Below are positions 54,056 to 63,579 of a stretch of 64,000 nt of DNA, piece by piece. Every line of letters starts with the position of its first letter. Within the stretch, counting starts at the first letter, position 1. Location of the stretch: positions 53,286 to 117,285 of the forward strand of contig JANWWZ010000008.1 of NCBI GenBank assembly GCA_025057115.1, read 5' to 3'. The notes under the pieces were generated by a model. It worked only from the letters and a program-made list of their open reading frames with translations, did no database searches and had not been told where the DNA came from. This stretch comes from Bernardetiaceae bacterium (GTDB lineage Bacteria; Bacteroidota; Bacteroidia; Cytophagales; Thermoflexibacteraceae). Position numbers and translations under genes: made by a program.

Positions 54056-56182
54056 TTAAACGGTTGCGCCTTTGAGCTCGGCAATAATTCCTTCCGCTAG
54101 GTTCTGCGGCACTTCGGCATAGTGGGAGAACGTCAAGGTAGCCGAGGCACGTCCTGAAGAAATGGTGCGCAGGTCGGTTACGTAGCCAAATAGTTCAGCA
54201 AGAGGTACATCTGCTTTAATAACCTGAGCACCTCCTCTGGAGTCTATGCCTTTCATTACGCCACGACGACGGTTGAGATCCCCCGTGATAGGTCCAGTAA
54301 ATTCCTCCGGAGTAACTACTTCCACACTCATGATAGGCTCCAATAGGCGAGGCTTGCACTTTTTTCCTGCTTCTCGGAAGCCTAAAATAGCAGCCATTTC
54401 AAAAGAAAGGGAGTCAGAGTCCACTTCGTGATAAGAGCCGTGGAAAAGGCGCACTTTCATGGAGTCCACAGGGAAGCCTGCCAGTACTCCATTTTTCATA
54501 GCTGTTTCGAAGCCCTTTTGAACAGAAGGGATAAACTCTTTGGGAATTACTCCACCGACAATTTCATTAATAAACAACAAACCTGGTTGACCGTCTTCGC
54601 GCGGACCGAGTTCAAAGACAATATCAGCGTATTTACCTCTACCGCCAGTTTGTTTTTTGTACACTTCGCGATGTTCAGTGGAAGCTGTAAAGTGTTCTTT
54701 ATAAGCCACTTGCGGCGGTCCTTGATTAACTTCCACTTTGAACTCGCGCTTCATGCGGTCAATGATGATCTCCAGGTGTAGTTCGCCCATGCCGCGCAAG
54801 ATAGTTTGACCTGTTTCAGGATCGGTATAGGCTTGCAAAGTGGGGTCTTCTTCTAATAACTTGGAAATAGCCAAGGCCATTTTATCTTGATCGGCGGCTT
54901 TCTTGGGTTCAATGGCATAGCCTATAACTGGCTCGGGGAAGGTCATGGACTCTAGCACTAGCTTGTGGTTTTCATCGGTAAGCGTATCGCCTGTTTTGAT
55001 GTCCTTAAATCCTATGCCAGCACATATGTCACCTGCTTCAATCTCGTCGATGGGGTTTTGCTTGTTGGCATGCATTTGCACCAGGCGTGAAATGCGCTCT
55101 TTGTTGCCTGTCCTAGAGTTATACACATAAGAACCCTTCTCCAAACGACCTGAATAAACGCGCATGAAGCACAGACGCCCTACAAAGGGGTCAGTCATAA
55201 TTTTGAAAGCAAGGGCTGTGAAAGGTTCATTTATATCAGGTTTGCGTTCTTCCTCTTGCTCGGTTTCAGGATTAATTCCTTTTACGGGTGGCAAGTCAAG
55301 CGGCGAAGGAAGATAAGCTACCACTGCGTCCAGTAAAGCCTGAACGCCTTTGTTTTTAAAAGCAGCGCCGCACAAAACAGGTGCTATGGACATGTTGATA
55401 GTGGCTTTGCGGATGGCTGCCCGTAGCTCGTCGGGAGTAATAGTATCGGGATTGTCAAAGAATTTTTCCAAGAGATGGTCATCGTATTCGGCAGCGGCTT
55501 CGATGAGTTTTTGACGCCAGTGAGCTACTTCCTCTTGAATCTCTTCTGGTATAGGAACGATTTTGTAAGTTTTTCCTTTGTCTTCTTCGTTCCAAATGAT
55601 GCCTTGATGGGTAATTAAATCTACTACTCCTTTGAAGTTATCTTCTACGCCGATGGGAACTTGGAGGGGAACGGGGTTCGCGCCGAGTTTTTCTCTAATT
55701 TCGCGCACAGCCCTAAAGAAATCTGCTCCTGCTCTGTCCATTTTATTAACAAAGCAGATGCGCGGCACTTTGTATTTATCTGCCTGTCGCCACACTGTTT
55801 CAGATTGAGGTTCAACACCTGCTACGGCGCAGAAAAGTGCTACTGCACCGTCTAAAACCCGCAGAGAGCGTTCTACTTCTACTGTGAAGTCCACGTGTCC
55901 GGGCGTGTCAATAATGTTGATTTGATAAGAACGAGTTTCGGGAATATTTTCGCCCTGAACCGTAGGATAATTCCAGTTGGTGGTAACAGCCGCTGCTGTG
56001 ATGGTAATACCGCGTTCTTGCTCTTGTTCCATCCAGTCAGTGGTGGCTGAACCTTCGTGCACTTCACCGAGCTTGTGGGTCAAACCTGTGTAGTAGAGAA
56101 TGCGCTCGGTGGTGGTAGTTTTGCCGGCATCAATATGAGCCATGATGCCGATATTTCGCAAGTATCTCAGATCCTTTGCCAC
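54056..56182 (-). CDS. fusA: Elongation factor G
   Basis: Translocation GTPase, 708 residues (full length). The G-domain opens with [24 protein letters not shown] (P-loop), then [17 protein letters not shown] and [10 protein letters not shown] (G4). Domains II to V continue to [15 protein letters not shown]. It is in the normal place in the str operon, between rpsG (6 bases) and rpsJ (12 bases). Single copy in the window. Confidence 0.98.
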   Translation of the reverse strand: MAKDLRYLRNIGIMAHIDAGKTTTTERILYYTGLTHKLGEVHEGSATTDWMEQEQERGITITAAAVTTNWNYPTVQGENIPETRSYQINIIDTPGHVDFTVEVERSLRVLDGAVALFCAVAGVEPQSETVWRQADKYKVPRICFVNKMDRAGADFFRAVREIREKLGANPVPLQVPIGVEDNFKGVVDLITHQGIIWNEEDKGKTYKIVPIPEEIQEEVAHWRQKLIEAAAEYDDHLLEKFFDNPDTITPDELRAAIRKATINMSIAPVLCGAAFKNKGVQALLDAVVAYLPSPLDLPPVKGINPETEQEEERKPDINEPFTALAFKIMTDPFVGRLCFMRVYSGRLEKGSYVYNSRTGNKERISRLVQMHANKQNPIDEIEAGDICAGIGFKDIKTGDTLTDENHKLVLESMTFPEPVIGYAIEPKKAADQDKMALAISKLLEEDPTLQAYTDPETGQTILRGMGELHLEIIIDRMKREFKVEVNQGPPQVAYKEHFTASTEHREVYKKQTGGRGKYADIVFELGPREDGQPGLLFINEIVGGVIPKEFIPSVQKGFETAMKNGVLAGFPVDSMKVRLFHGSYHEVDSDSLSFEMAAILGFREAGKKCKPRLLEPIMSVEVVTPEEFTGPITGDLNRRRGVMKGIDSRGGAQVIKADVPLAELFGYVTDLRTISSGRASATLTFSHYAEVPQNLAEGIIAELKGATV

Positions 56183-56188
56183 GTTTGA

Positions 56189-56671
56189 TTAAAATCTAAA
56201 GTGAGAGAATGCTTTATTTGCTTCTGCCATGCGATGGGTATCGTCTTTTTTCTTAACAGCGGCTCCTTCGCCTTTAGAAGCTGCAATAATTTCCGCTGCT
56301 AGTCGTTCAATCATCGATTTTTCATTGCGTGCGCGAGCATAGCGAATTAACCATTTCATTCCCAATGAGATGCGGCGATCTGGGCGCACTTCTGTCGGTA
56401 CTTGGAAAGTGGCTCCTCCTACGCGTCGGCTGCGCACTTCTACGGTAGGCATCACATTGTTAAGCGCTTTGCGCCATACTTCTAAGCCATTGACAGGCTC
56501 GCCACTTTTTCCTAAACGCTGCTCGATATGTTCAAGAGATTGGTAGAAAATTTTATAAGCCAGAGACTTTTTACCTCTCATCATGAGGTTATTGACAAAC
56601 CGAGTAACCAGTACGTCCCCAAATTTGGGGTCAGGGGGCAGGTAGCGTTTTTTGGGTTTTGCCTTTCTCAT
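56189..56671 (-). CDS. rpsG: Ribosomal protein uS7
   Basis: Small-subunit head protein S7, 160 residues. Conserved [19 protein letters not shown] start, then [19 protein letters not shown] and [22 protein letters not shown]. It lies 27 bases after rpsL and 6 before fusA. No unusual insertions. Confidence 0.98.
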   Translation of the reverse strand: MRKAKPKKRYLPPDPKFGDVLVTRFVNNLMMRGKKSLAYKIFYQSLEHIEQRLGKSGEPVNGLEVWRKALNNVMPTVEVRSRRVGGATFQVPTEVRPDRRISLGMKWLIRYARARNEKSMIERLAAEIIAASKGEGAAVKKKDDTHRMAEANKAFSHFRF

Positions 56672-56698
56672 GTGATTTATATGAACTTGTATTTTGTT

Positions 56699-57136
56699 CT
56701 ATTTCTTTTTAGCGGGTGCTTTACCTGCTGCGGGAGCTCCTTTTCCTGCTGCGGGTGCTGGTCCAGCTTTGGGTCGTTTAGCGCCATACTTGGAGCGACC
56801 TTGTTTGCGTCCGTTTACTCCCGCTGTATCTAGCGCACCGCGTATAATATGATAGCGAACTCCTGGCAAATCTTTTACACGACCTCCGCGAATAAGCACG
56901 ATGGAATGCTCTTGTAGGTTATGACCTTCGCCAGGAATATATGCGATTACTTCCGTGGAGTTACTCAACCGCACTTTGGCAACTTTCCTAAGTGCAGAAT
57001 TAGGCTTTTTGGGGGTAGTTGTGTATACTTTGGTGCATACCCCTCGTTTTTGTGGACAAGAGTCTAAAGCAGGCGACTTGGATTTATAAGTCAATTTTTG
57101 CCTGCCTTTCCGCACTAATTGTTGTATAGTTGGCAT
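56699..57136 (-). CDS. rpsL: Ribosomal protein uS12
   Basis: Decoding-centre protein S12. The ATG at 57136 gives the true start [15 protein letters not shown]; the open frame extends to 57208 but those 24 residues are not part of the family. Normal S12 signatures are [19 protein letters not shown] (the lysines associated with streptomycin response are wild type) and [11 protein letters not shown]. The C-terminus carries an Ala/Pro/Gly/Lys extension of about 20 residues ([20 protein letters not shown]), longer than typical S12. First gene of the str operon, with a perfect promoter upstream. Confidence 0.97.
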   Translation of the reverse strand: MPTIQQLVRKGRQKLTYKSKSPALDSCPQKRGVCTKVYTTTPKKPNSALRKVAKVRLSNSTEVIAYIPGEGHNLQEHSIVLIRGGRVKDLPGVRYHIIRGALDTAGVNGRKQGRSKYGAKRPKAGPAPAAGKGAPAAGKAPAKKK

Positions 57137-57174
57137 TATTTCGAAGAAATAAATTTCCCCTTGCAAACTGGAAC

Positions 57175-57204
57175 GCAAAATTAGCCGACAGGTCTCTTTT
57201 CGCA
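57175..57204 (-). promoter_or_regulatory. Promoter of the str operon
   Basis: On the minus strand TTG (complement of 57202-57204), exactly 19 bases, then TAATTTTG (complement of 57175-57182). This is an exact Bacteroidota promoter. Transcription should begin near 57168, about 32 bases before the rpsL ATG. Confidence 0.85.
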
Positions 57205-57226
57205 ACATAGTTTTGCAAAAAAATTT

Positions 57227-57258
57227 TTTGTGAATTGCTTTTCTCTGTTATAGTTTTG
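57227..57258 (+). promoter_or_regulatory. Promoter of tRNA-Pro
   Basis: TTG at 57227-57229, a 21-base spacer, then TAGTTTTG at 57251-57258; expected start about 57265, nine bases before the tRNA. It is divergent from the str promoter. Confidence 0.65.
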
Positions 57259-57273
57259 CAGCAATGATAAGCT

Positions 57274-57347
57274 CGGGGTGTAGCGCAGCCCGGTAGCGCA
57301 TCAGCATGGGGTGCTGGTGGTCGCAGGTTCAAATCCTGTCACCCCGA
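57274..57347 (+). tRNA. tRNA-Pro (anticodon GGG)
   Basis: 74 bases. The acceptor arms CGGGGTG and CACCCCG pair fully, with discriminator A. The anticodon loop ATGGGGT sits between TCAGC and GCTGG, giving GGG. The T arm CAGG-TTCAAAT-CCTG is normal. CCA is not encoded. Confidence 0.95.
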
Positions 57348-57350
57348 CGC

Positions 57351-57378
57351 AAAAAGCCCTTTAAAAGGGCTTTTTTTA
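57351..57378 (+). terminator. Rho-independent terminator after tRNA-Pro
   Basis: AAAAAGCCCTTT pairs with AAAGGGCTTTTT, followed by T residues. Confidence 0.85.
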
Positions 57379-57542
57379 TTTTATCACTAAAAAGCCTGGC
57401 GGCTACTGACTATAAATAAGCGAAAAGACGGCTTCTATGCGTGAAATACCACTTTCAAAAGCTCGCACTTTTGCTTTTTCCCGCAAACAGTGAAATGGTG
57501 CTAAAAACACCTCTTTTTCGGAAAAAAAGAACTGTGCCGTAA

Positions 57543-57586
57543 TTGCAATTCTGTTGCATTTACATAAATTTGCAACACAATTGCAA
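57543..57586 (+). promoter_or_regulatory. Promoter with a double 17-base operator before the TonB receptor
   Basis: TTG at 57543-57545, a 19-base spacer and TAAATTTG at 57565-57572 form an exact promoter. Overlaid on it are two 17-base boxes of the form TTGCAA-N5-TTGCAA/T, at 57543-57559 and 57570-57586; together they form one long inverted repeat with 16-base arms (one mismatch) around a 12-base centre. The boxes cover the -33 element and the -7/start region. The pattern suits Fur-family dimers (possibly Zur), but the protein is not identified. Transcription would begin about ten bases before the ATG. Confidence 0.75.
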
Positions 57587-57588
57587 GT

Positions 57589-59898
57589 ATGGGCTGCTGG
57601 CTATCAACAACGCTAGTTTCCTGCTGGCTATCGCTTCAATGGTTAGAGCAAGAGGAGTGTGAAAGATTCTTTGCAGGTCAGGTAATTGATAGCCATAGAG
57701 GTCAACCTATTGCCTCAGCGCTTGTTGCTTGGGAGCATGCAGGCATTAGCCTGTACACTGACCAGCATGGCAAATTCGAAATAGCTAAACGATGCGAAAC
57801 CACTGCTTACATTACCATTTCCAAAGCAGGATTTCAGCAAGCTACCTATTCTCTAACTCATGGAAAAGAATTCGTGCTACTTCTCACACCAGAGACCATA
57901 GAACTGGAACCTATTACAATCACTGGTGAAAAAATTGCTATTGGGCAGGCAAGCGCTGTTACTACTCCTATTCCAGAAGAAGTGTTAATTCAAAGGCAAG
58001 GAAAGGGACTTGCTGAAGCACTTAGCTACGCCAGTGGTGTACAAATACTGCGCACAGGATCGAGTATTGCCAAGCCCGTCATTCAAGGTTTGCATAGTAA
58101 CCGCATTTTAGTGCTAAACAATGGCATTCGGCAAGAAGGTCAGCAGTGGGGATTAGAGCATGCGCCAGAAATGGACGCCTTTTTAGCCTCTGAATTGAAG
58201 GTAATCAAAGGGGCAGCAACTGTCCAATATGGACCTGAAGCAATGGGAGGAGTAGTAATAGTTAAACCACCTGCGTTGCCTACTAAAAAGGGTATAAGCA
58301 GCCAATGGCACTTGCAAGGAGCTAGCAACGGCAAACAAGGCATTTTCTCAGGACAAGTGAGCGGTTATCACAAAGGCATCGGTTGGCGCCTTCAAGCCAC
58401 GGGAAAGCGAAGCGGCAACATTCGCACACCGAATTACTTTTTGGCTAACACTGGCGTTGCTGAACTCAACTTTTCGCTGGCAGCAGGTTATCAAAAGGAA
58501 AAATATGGGGTAGAAGTTTTTTTCAGTCGCTTTGCTACTCAACTGGGCATTTTTCGCGGAGCACACATCGGCAACCTAACGGACTTGCAATTTGCCCTTA
58601 GCAGCCCGCGTCCTTTAGTAGAGGCTCAGTTTAGTTACCAAATCGACAATCCCCGTCAAAGAGTGATACATCATCTTTTCAAAGTGAATGGATATCGAAA
58701 GCATGAAATTAGTCAATGGGAATACCAATATGCTTTTCAACACAATCAAAGACAAGAGTTTGATATCCGCCGAGCAGGACGCGACAAAATTCCTGCAATG
58801 AATCTAAATCTTTTCACTCATCTTCTTGAGCTCAACTACCAAACCAGCAAAGGTAAGCACTGGCAATGGAAAGGAGGCGTTAGCGGACTGGCACAAAGCA
58901 ACCTGAATGTTCCTGGCACAGGGATTCGACCTTTGGTGCCTAATTATTGGGTCACGGCAGCGGGTGCTTTTGCACTGTTAAAATATTCTGTTCCACGATG
59001 GGATTTAGAAACAGGACTGCGCTACGATTGGCGCCATTTAGAAGTGCGTCGGTTTGATAGAAACGGCATCCTGCAACGCACGCAACGGTGGTTTAGTAAC
59101 TTTTCGGCCACTGTTGGAGTGGCTTACCATTGGAGTGAATCCATTGTCTTGCGCACGCAAATGGCTTCTGCTTGGCGCCCTCCCTCTGCCAATGAACTTT
59201 ACAGTGAAGGTTTACACCACAGCGCTGCTGCTTTAGAGTTTGGCAGCGATAGCCTTAAAAGCGAACAATCTGGGAAATGGACCGTGGGTATACATGCTAA
59301 AACAAGTACTGCAACGTTAGAAGTTACTGGTTTTGCTCAATACATCGGAAATTACATTTACCTAGCTCCTCAAGGAGAAACGCGGCTGACTATTCGCGGT
59401 GCCTTTCCAGTTTTTCATTTTGAACAAACTCAAGCAGCACTTTGGGGGAGCGATATCCTACTGCATTGGCAACCCTTTCAAGTGTGGAGTGTGCTGTTAA
59501 AAGGAGCCATCACACGCGCAAAAGACTTGACAAACAATGCATTTTTGCCTTGGATCCCTCCTGAGCAACTTTCCATTTCCCTTCAGGGTCACATTCCTTT
59601 GCCCGCTCAAAGTCGTTGGAAAAATGGCTACATAGCTTTGACCAATTTATTAGTTGCTCGGCAATGGCGCACCCCACCAGAGCGCGATTTTGCTCCTCCA
59701 CCTCATGGCTATTGGGTAAGCACTCTTGATGCAGGTGTTTGCTACCGAAAGGAAAAAAACACTCTTTTCATCGGCTTGACAGTTTACAACCTAGCCAATA
59801 CCACGTACCGCGACTACATGAACCGCTTTCGCTACTTTGCCGACGAACAAGGACGCAACTTTCAACTCTACCTTCGATATATCACCCATTCACCCTAA
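57589..59898 (+). CDS. TonB-dependent receptor (ZnuD/siderophore-like)
   Basis: Outer-membrane receptor of 769 residues. The N-terminal 70-110 residues form a carboxypeptidase-regulatory-like domain (GQVIDSHRGQPIASALVAWE), followed by the plug (VIQGLHSNRILVLNNGIRQEGQQWG, ATVQYGPEAMGGVVIV) and a barrel ending at NFQLYLRYITHSP. The QEGQQWG plug motif and the lipoprotein partner downstream resemble Bacteroidota zinc/metal receptors; ligand identity is inference. The N-terminus (MGCWLSTTLVSCWLSLQWL) is hydrophobic but lacks the usual positive residues, so export efficiency or the start deserves care; no in-frame upstream start exists. It lies under a double operator. Confidence 0.88.
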   Translation: MGCWLSTTLVSCWLSLQWLEQEECERFFAGQVIDSHRGQPIASALVAWEHAGISLYTDQHGKFEIAKRCETTAYITISKAGFQQATYSLTHGKEFVLLLTPETIELEPITITGEKIAIGQASAVTTPIPEEVLIQRQGKGLAEALSYASGVQILRTGSSIAKPVIQGLHSNRILVLNNGIRQEGQQWGLEHAPEMDAFLASELKVIKGAATVQYGPEAMGGVVIVKPPALPTKKGISSQWHLQGASNGKQGIFSGQVSGYHKGIGWRLQATGKRSGNIRTPNYFLANTGVAELNFSLAAGYQKEKYGVEVFFSRFATQLGIFRGAHIGNLTDLQFALSSPRPLVEAQFSYQIDNPRQRVIHHLFKVNGYRKHEISQWEYQYAFQHNQRQEFDIRRAGRDKIPAMNLNLFTHLLELNYQTSKGKHWQWKGGVSGLAQSNLNVPGTGIRPLVPNYWVTAAGAFALLKYSVPRWDLETGLRYDWRHLEVRRFDRNGILQRTQRWFSNFSATVGVAYHWSESIVLRTQMASAWRPPSANELYSEGLHHSAAALEFGSDSLKSEQSGKWTVGIHAKTSTATLEVTGFAQYIGNYIYLAPQGETRLTIRGAFPVFHFEQTQAALWGSDILLHWQPFQVWSVLLKGAITRAKDLTNNAFLPWIPPEQLSISLQGHIPLPAQSRWKNGYIALTNLLVARQWRTPPERDFAPPPHGYWVSTLDAGVCYRKEKNTLFIGLTVYNLANTTYRDYMNRFRYFADEQGRNFQLYLRYITHSP

Positions 59899-59909
59899 CA
59901 AATTGAACT

Positions 59910-60479
59910 ATGAAAAAAGTGCGTTTATCAGTTGTTCTTACTGGAATGTTGATCAGTCTGCTAGCCCTGAGCGGCTGCAAGCGCAAAGATCCTGAACCTG
60001 AAAATGAACAGGAGGAAATTAACTACATGGAGCTAATTTTCACTCCAGCTACAGGAGGCAACCCAGTTACCTTTGTATTTAGCGATCCAGATGGACCAGG
60101 TGGCAATCCACCTTCTATTTCTGCTCCGCCTCTGAGAGCACGGTCTTCTTATAACTTAAACATTACCCTTGCCAAAATAGAAGGGACAAAACGCCAGGAC
60201 AAGACCGCAGAAATACTCCGAGAAGCGGATAAACATCAGTTCTTTTTTATCATTACGCCTTCCTCGCTAATGACGCATCGCTATAGTGATGCAGACAAAA
60301 ATAACCGTCCACTGGGCTTGCAAAATGTAGTAGAAACGCAAACATCAGGCAATGGCAAATTGCGCGTTGTGCTAAGACATGATTTAAACAAAGCCTTTCC
60401 CAACTTGAGTAGTGCTAATTTCCAACAGGCAGGAGGGGAAACCGATATTGATGTAGAGTTTTCACTTACCGTTCAGTAA
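59910..60479 (+). CDS. Lipoprotein partner of the TonB receptor
   Basis: A 189-residue exported lipoprotein: signal LISLLALSGC with a lipobox Cys near residue 23. The body is a compact beta-rich domain with YNLNITLAKIEG, PLGLQNVVETQTSGNGKLRVVLRHDLNKAFPNLSSA and the ending QAGGETDIDVEFSLTV, which matches small Bacteroidota lipoproteins catalogued as a type 1 periplasmic binding fold superfamily. These often follow metal-type TonB receptors. It starts 11 bases after the receptor stop, so they form an operon. It probably captures or passes on the ligand, or helps assembly; role inferred. Confidence 0.85.
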   Translation: MKKVRLSVVLTGMLISLLALSGCKRKDPEPENEQEEINYMELIFTPATGGNPVTFVFSDPDGPGGNPPSISAPPLRARSSYNLNITLAKIEGTKRQDKTAEILREADKHQFFFIITPSSLMTHRYSDADKNNRPLGLQNVVETQTSGNGKLRVVLRHDLNKAFPNLSSANFQQAGGETDIDVEFSLTVQ

Positions 60480-60716
60480 GCCTGCCAGAAGCTAAAACTG
60501 ACTTCCCAACCCCTGATCACAAAGTAAAATTGGGTTTAACCTCAAAGAATTTCCTATCCCTGCGCTTTACAATCCAACAAGTGCAGGGAGATGTACTTGG
60601 CGGGCATGGCTGTTTTCCAACTCTAATTTCAGCAATAAGGCGGTTGTGCATTATCATCAAAATGCATTTTTCTGACCTTCAAGGTTTGGTTTTGCTTTCG
60701 TGGGGAGAGTGTGCAG

Positions 60717-62261
60717 TTAGAGGCTTTCTATTGCAGATAAATATTCCTCTGCTTGTTGCAAAATTTTTTGCTGCTGATGGCGGGGCATTTTGTCCCAAAT
60801 AGTATAAGCAATGCTAACGCGCGGATGGTGCTCTAACTTTTGGCGATGGCGGTAATAAAAATGCCAATAAAGGCTATTAAATGGGCAAGCTCGCTGACCG
60901 TAGTGCAAATTCTTATCGTAGTAGCAGTGCTGACAATAGTTGCTCATTTTATTAATGTAGTTAGCACTGCTTACGTAAGGTTTAGTGCCTACTAGTCCTC
61001 CATCGGCAAACTGACTCATGCCACGGGTGTTAGTGATTTCTACCCATTCAATAGCATCGGCATAAATGCCTAAATACCAGTTATCTACTTCGTTGGGCGC
61101 CACCCCTGCCAGCAAGGCAAAATTTCCAGTTATCATTAGCCGTTGGATGTGATGGGCATAAGCCTTTTCTAAGGACTGAGTAATAACGCATTGAAGGCAG
61201 TTCATGCGGGTGTTGCCATTCCAGTACCAGCTAGGCAACGAAGAAGAGTGATTGAAAAAGTTAAGTGTTGCATAGCGAGGCATTTGTGCCCAATAAACGC
61301 CGCGCATGTATTCTCGCCAGCCAATAATTTGCCGCACAAAACCTTCTATTTGGGCTAAATCAATTTGTTGCTGGTTTTGGCGCCAATATTCGATTGCTGT
61401 TTGAACTACCTCCATAGGGTGAATTAATTTGACATTCATGGCAAAAGACAGCCGCGAGTGAAATAAGTAGGGATAGCGACTATCCATCGCATCCTGATAG
61501 CGACCAAAGTGAGGCAAGCGATAGCGGCAGAAGTCGTGGAGGGCTTCTAAATTTTCTTGGCGAGTAATGAGCCATTCGAAATTTTGGATTTGTACCTTGC
61601 CTATGGTTTGGGGTGAGGCTTGCAAAATGTCTTGGTAAACTTGGCGAACAATTTCAAGAGAAGCCTTAGAAGGCATTGGCAAATCAGGCACTATGGCCTT
61701 TCCGTCGTAGTGTTTGCGATTTTGTGCATCGTAGTTCCATTTGCCTCCCTCTGGCTGCCCATTTTCATCAAGTAGGATACGGTACTTTTTCCGCATTGTG
61801 CGGTAGAACGCCTCCAACAAGTACGTTTTTTTGCCTTTAAAAATTTCAGCTAATTCCATTCGATGAGTAAGAAAATGCTGGCTATCTACCATCTGGGAAC
61901 TGATGGGCAGTTGACGGCAAAAGTCAGCAAAGTACTTGTCCAAGCGATATTCATCAGGTTGCTGATATTCAAAACGCTCTGCACCGATTTGGCGCATCCA
62001 TTCTGTCAAATTGTCAGCAAAGTTTTGGCGATTTTGAGGATCATTGATCTTCAAATATATTACCTGATGTCCTTGCTGTCTTAACTCTTCGGCAAAAGAG
62101 CGCATAGCGGCAAAAAAGGCAATAATCTTTTGAATGTGATGCGCTACGTAATCCGTCTCCTGACGCACTTCCATCATCACATACACGACATCGGAACGTA
62201 CTTGGGCAAACCAACTATGATGTATGTTGAGTTGGTCGCCTAAAATCAAGCGCAGAGTCAT
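60717..62261 (-). CDS. FeS-type cryptochrome/photolyase (DPRP, FeS-BCP family)
   Basis: Uses light to repair (6-4)-type DNA damage or acts as a photoreceptor. The 514-residue protein opens with the family's MTLRLILGDQLNIHHSW and keeps four cysteines for a 4Fe-4S cluster at residues 355, 443, 446 and 459 (MNCLQC, YCQHCYY and RACPFN), spaced like the C350/C438/C441/C454 set of Agrobacterium PhrB. The FAD-binding helices contain GWREYMRGVYWAQ and ANYINKM. The DMRL-type antenna site is not verifiable. Monocistronic on the minus strand; the 237-base spacer downstream has no gene. Confidence 0.93.
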   Translation of the reverse strand: MTLRLILGDQLNIHHSWFAQVRSDVVYVMMEVRQETDYVAHHIQKIIAFFAAMRSFAEELRQQGHQVIYLKINDPQNRQNFADNLTEWMRQIGAERFEYQQPDEYRLDKYFADFCRQLPISSQMVDSQHFLTHRMELAEIFKGKKTYLLEAFYRTMRKKYRILLDENGQPEGGKWNYDAQNRKHYDGKAIVPDLPMPSKASLEIVRQVYQDILQASPQTIGKVQIQNFEWLITRQENLEALHDFCRYRLPHFGRYQDAMDSRYPYLFHSRLSFAMNVKLIHPMEVVQTAIEYWRQNQQQIDLAQIEGFVRQIIGWREYMRGVYWAQMPRYATLNFFNHSSSLPSWYWNGNTRMNCLQCVITQSLEKAYAHHIQRLMITGNFALLAGVAPNEVDNWYLGIYADAIEWVEITNTRGMSQFADGGLVGTKPYVSSANYINKMSNYCQHCYYDKNLHYGQRACPFNSLYWHFYYRHRQKLEHHPRVSIAYTIWDKMPRHQQQKILQQAEEYLSAIESL

Positions 62262-62366
62262 GCCAATGAATTTTGCAATTCAACTTAAAGAAAAAGGATT
62301 TTGTTGGCTAGTGGATTAAACCTGCTCTTTTGTGGATAGTCCAACTTATCAAAGAGAACTGTGCCG

Positions 62367-63440
62367 ATGAAAAGCCTCAGCATCTGTTGGATACTTGCCA
62401 TTTTCTTTCTGGTTAGTTGCAAGAAAAGCCAACTTTCCGAACTCAGCTTGCCTTATTTTCCTCCACTCAATAGCAACCAGTGGGAAACAGTAGCTCCCAC
62501 TGCCTTAGGCTGGTCTTTGTCTGGATTGGATAGCCTTCGTAAGTTCTTACAGCAGCGCCGTACCAAAGCCTTTATAATCCTAAAAAACGGCAGAATAGCC
62601 GTTGAATGGTATTTTGATCGCTTTACAGCTGATAGCGTTTGGTACTGGGCTTCAGCAGGCAAAACGTTGACTGCCTTGCTGGTAGGCATTGCCCAACAAG
62701 AAGGATTGCTAAAGATCACCGACCGCACTGCTGAATATCTAGGAAGAGGTTGGACTTCACTGCCACCTGAAAAAGAAAACCTTATCACTATCCGCCATCA
62801 ACTTACCATGACCACTGGCTTAGACGAGGACGTGCCTGATTCAGATTGTACTTTAAAAAGTTGCTTGGTTTACAAAGCCGATGCTGGAACGCGCTGGGCT
62901 TATCACAACGCTCCTTACACCCTTTTAGAACAGGTAGTAGAAACGGCAGCGCGTACTGAGTACAACAACTTTTTTCGGCGTGCAGTTGGCAACCGAATTG
63001 GCATGAATGGTCGATGGGTTAACATAGGGTTTAACAATGTATTCTTTAGCGATGCTCGTAGCATGGCGCGGTTTGGCTTACTACTATTGCATCGCGGCAA
63101 GTGGGATGGTACCGCTCTATTAAAAGACCAGAATTATTTTAATGAAATGGTGAGCAGTTCGCAAAATTTCAACCCAGCTTATGGCTACTTAACTTGGCTC
63201 AATGGCAAAAATGCCTACATGCTGCCTGGAATCAAAACGACTTTTAGCGGTCCTATAATGCCTAATGCGCCTGCAGATTTGTTTGCCGCACTGGGAAAAA
63301 ACGACCAGAAAATTTACGTGGTTCCTTCAGAGCAACTGGTTATTATTCGCATGGGTGAAATGGCTGGTGGAGTTCGGGCCGCCTTGTCTGGTTTTGACAA
63401 TGAACTATGGGGCTACCTCCGCCGCGCAATGAAAATGTAA
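62367..63440 (+). CDS. Serine hydrolase, class C beta-lactamase-like lipoprotein
   Basis: A 357-residue exported lipoprotein: the ATG at 62367 gives MKSLSICWILAIFFLVSCKK with the lipobox at VSC; a GTG at 62361 is the longer alternative. The serine hydrolase motifs are present: SxxK as SAGK in WYWASAGKTLTALLVG (Ser near residue 95), YxN as YHNAPY near residue 190, and a late GIKTTFSG region. This is the beta-lactamase/D-alanyl-carboxypeptidase fold, and its natural substrate may be an ester or peptide; it need not confer antibiotic resistance. Alone on this strand, followed by a decayed gene. Confidence 0.9.
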   Translation: MKSLSICWILAIFFLVSCKKSQLSELSLPYFPPLNSNQWETVAPTALGWSLSGLDSLRKFLQQRRTKAFIILKNGRIAVEWYFDRFTADSVWYWASAGKTLTALLVGIAQQEGLLKITDRTAEYLGRGWTSLPPEKENLITIRHQLTMTTGLDEDVPDSDCTLKSCLVYKADAGTRWAYHNAPYTLLEQVVETAARTEYNNFFRRAVGNRIGMNGRWVNIGFNNVFFSDARSMARFGLLLLHRGKWDGTALLKDQNYFNEMVSSSQNFNPAYGYLTWLNGKNAYMLPGIKTTFSGPIMPNAPADLFAALGKNDQKIYVVPSEQLVIIRMGEMAGGVRAALSGFDNELWGYLRRAMKM

Positions 63441-63579
63441 ATTAGCTAAGCGAGGCATCTTTTTGATTCTTCTGCCTTACTTAACTCAATGGCAGTTAGA
63501 ACCCCCTATGCGATATTTTAGTAATTAGCATCTCTAAAAGAGGTTTGTTAGCACATTGGCATACCCTGAAAAAAAAGCA

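Noticed and set aside
57084..57332. 82-codon minus-strand frame over tRNA-Pro
   Set aside because: It is antisense to the tRNA and the str promoter region.
60530..60802. 90-codon plus-strand frame before the photolyase end
   Set aside because: It overlaps the photolyase 3' end in antisense and has no supporting features.
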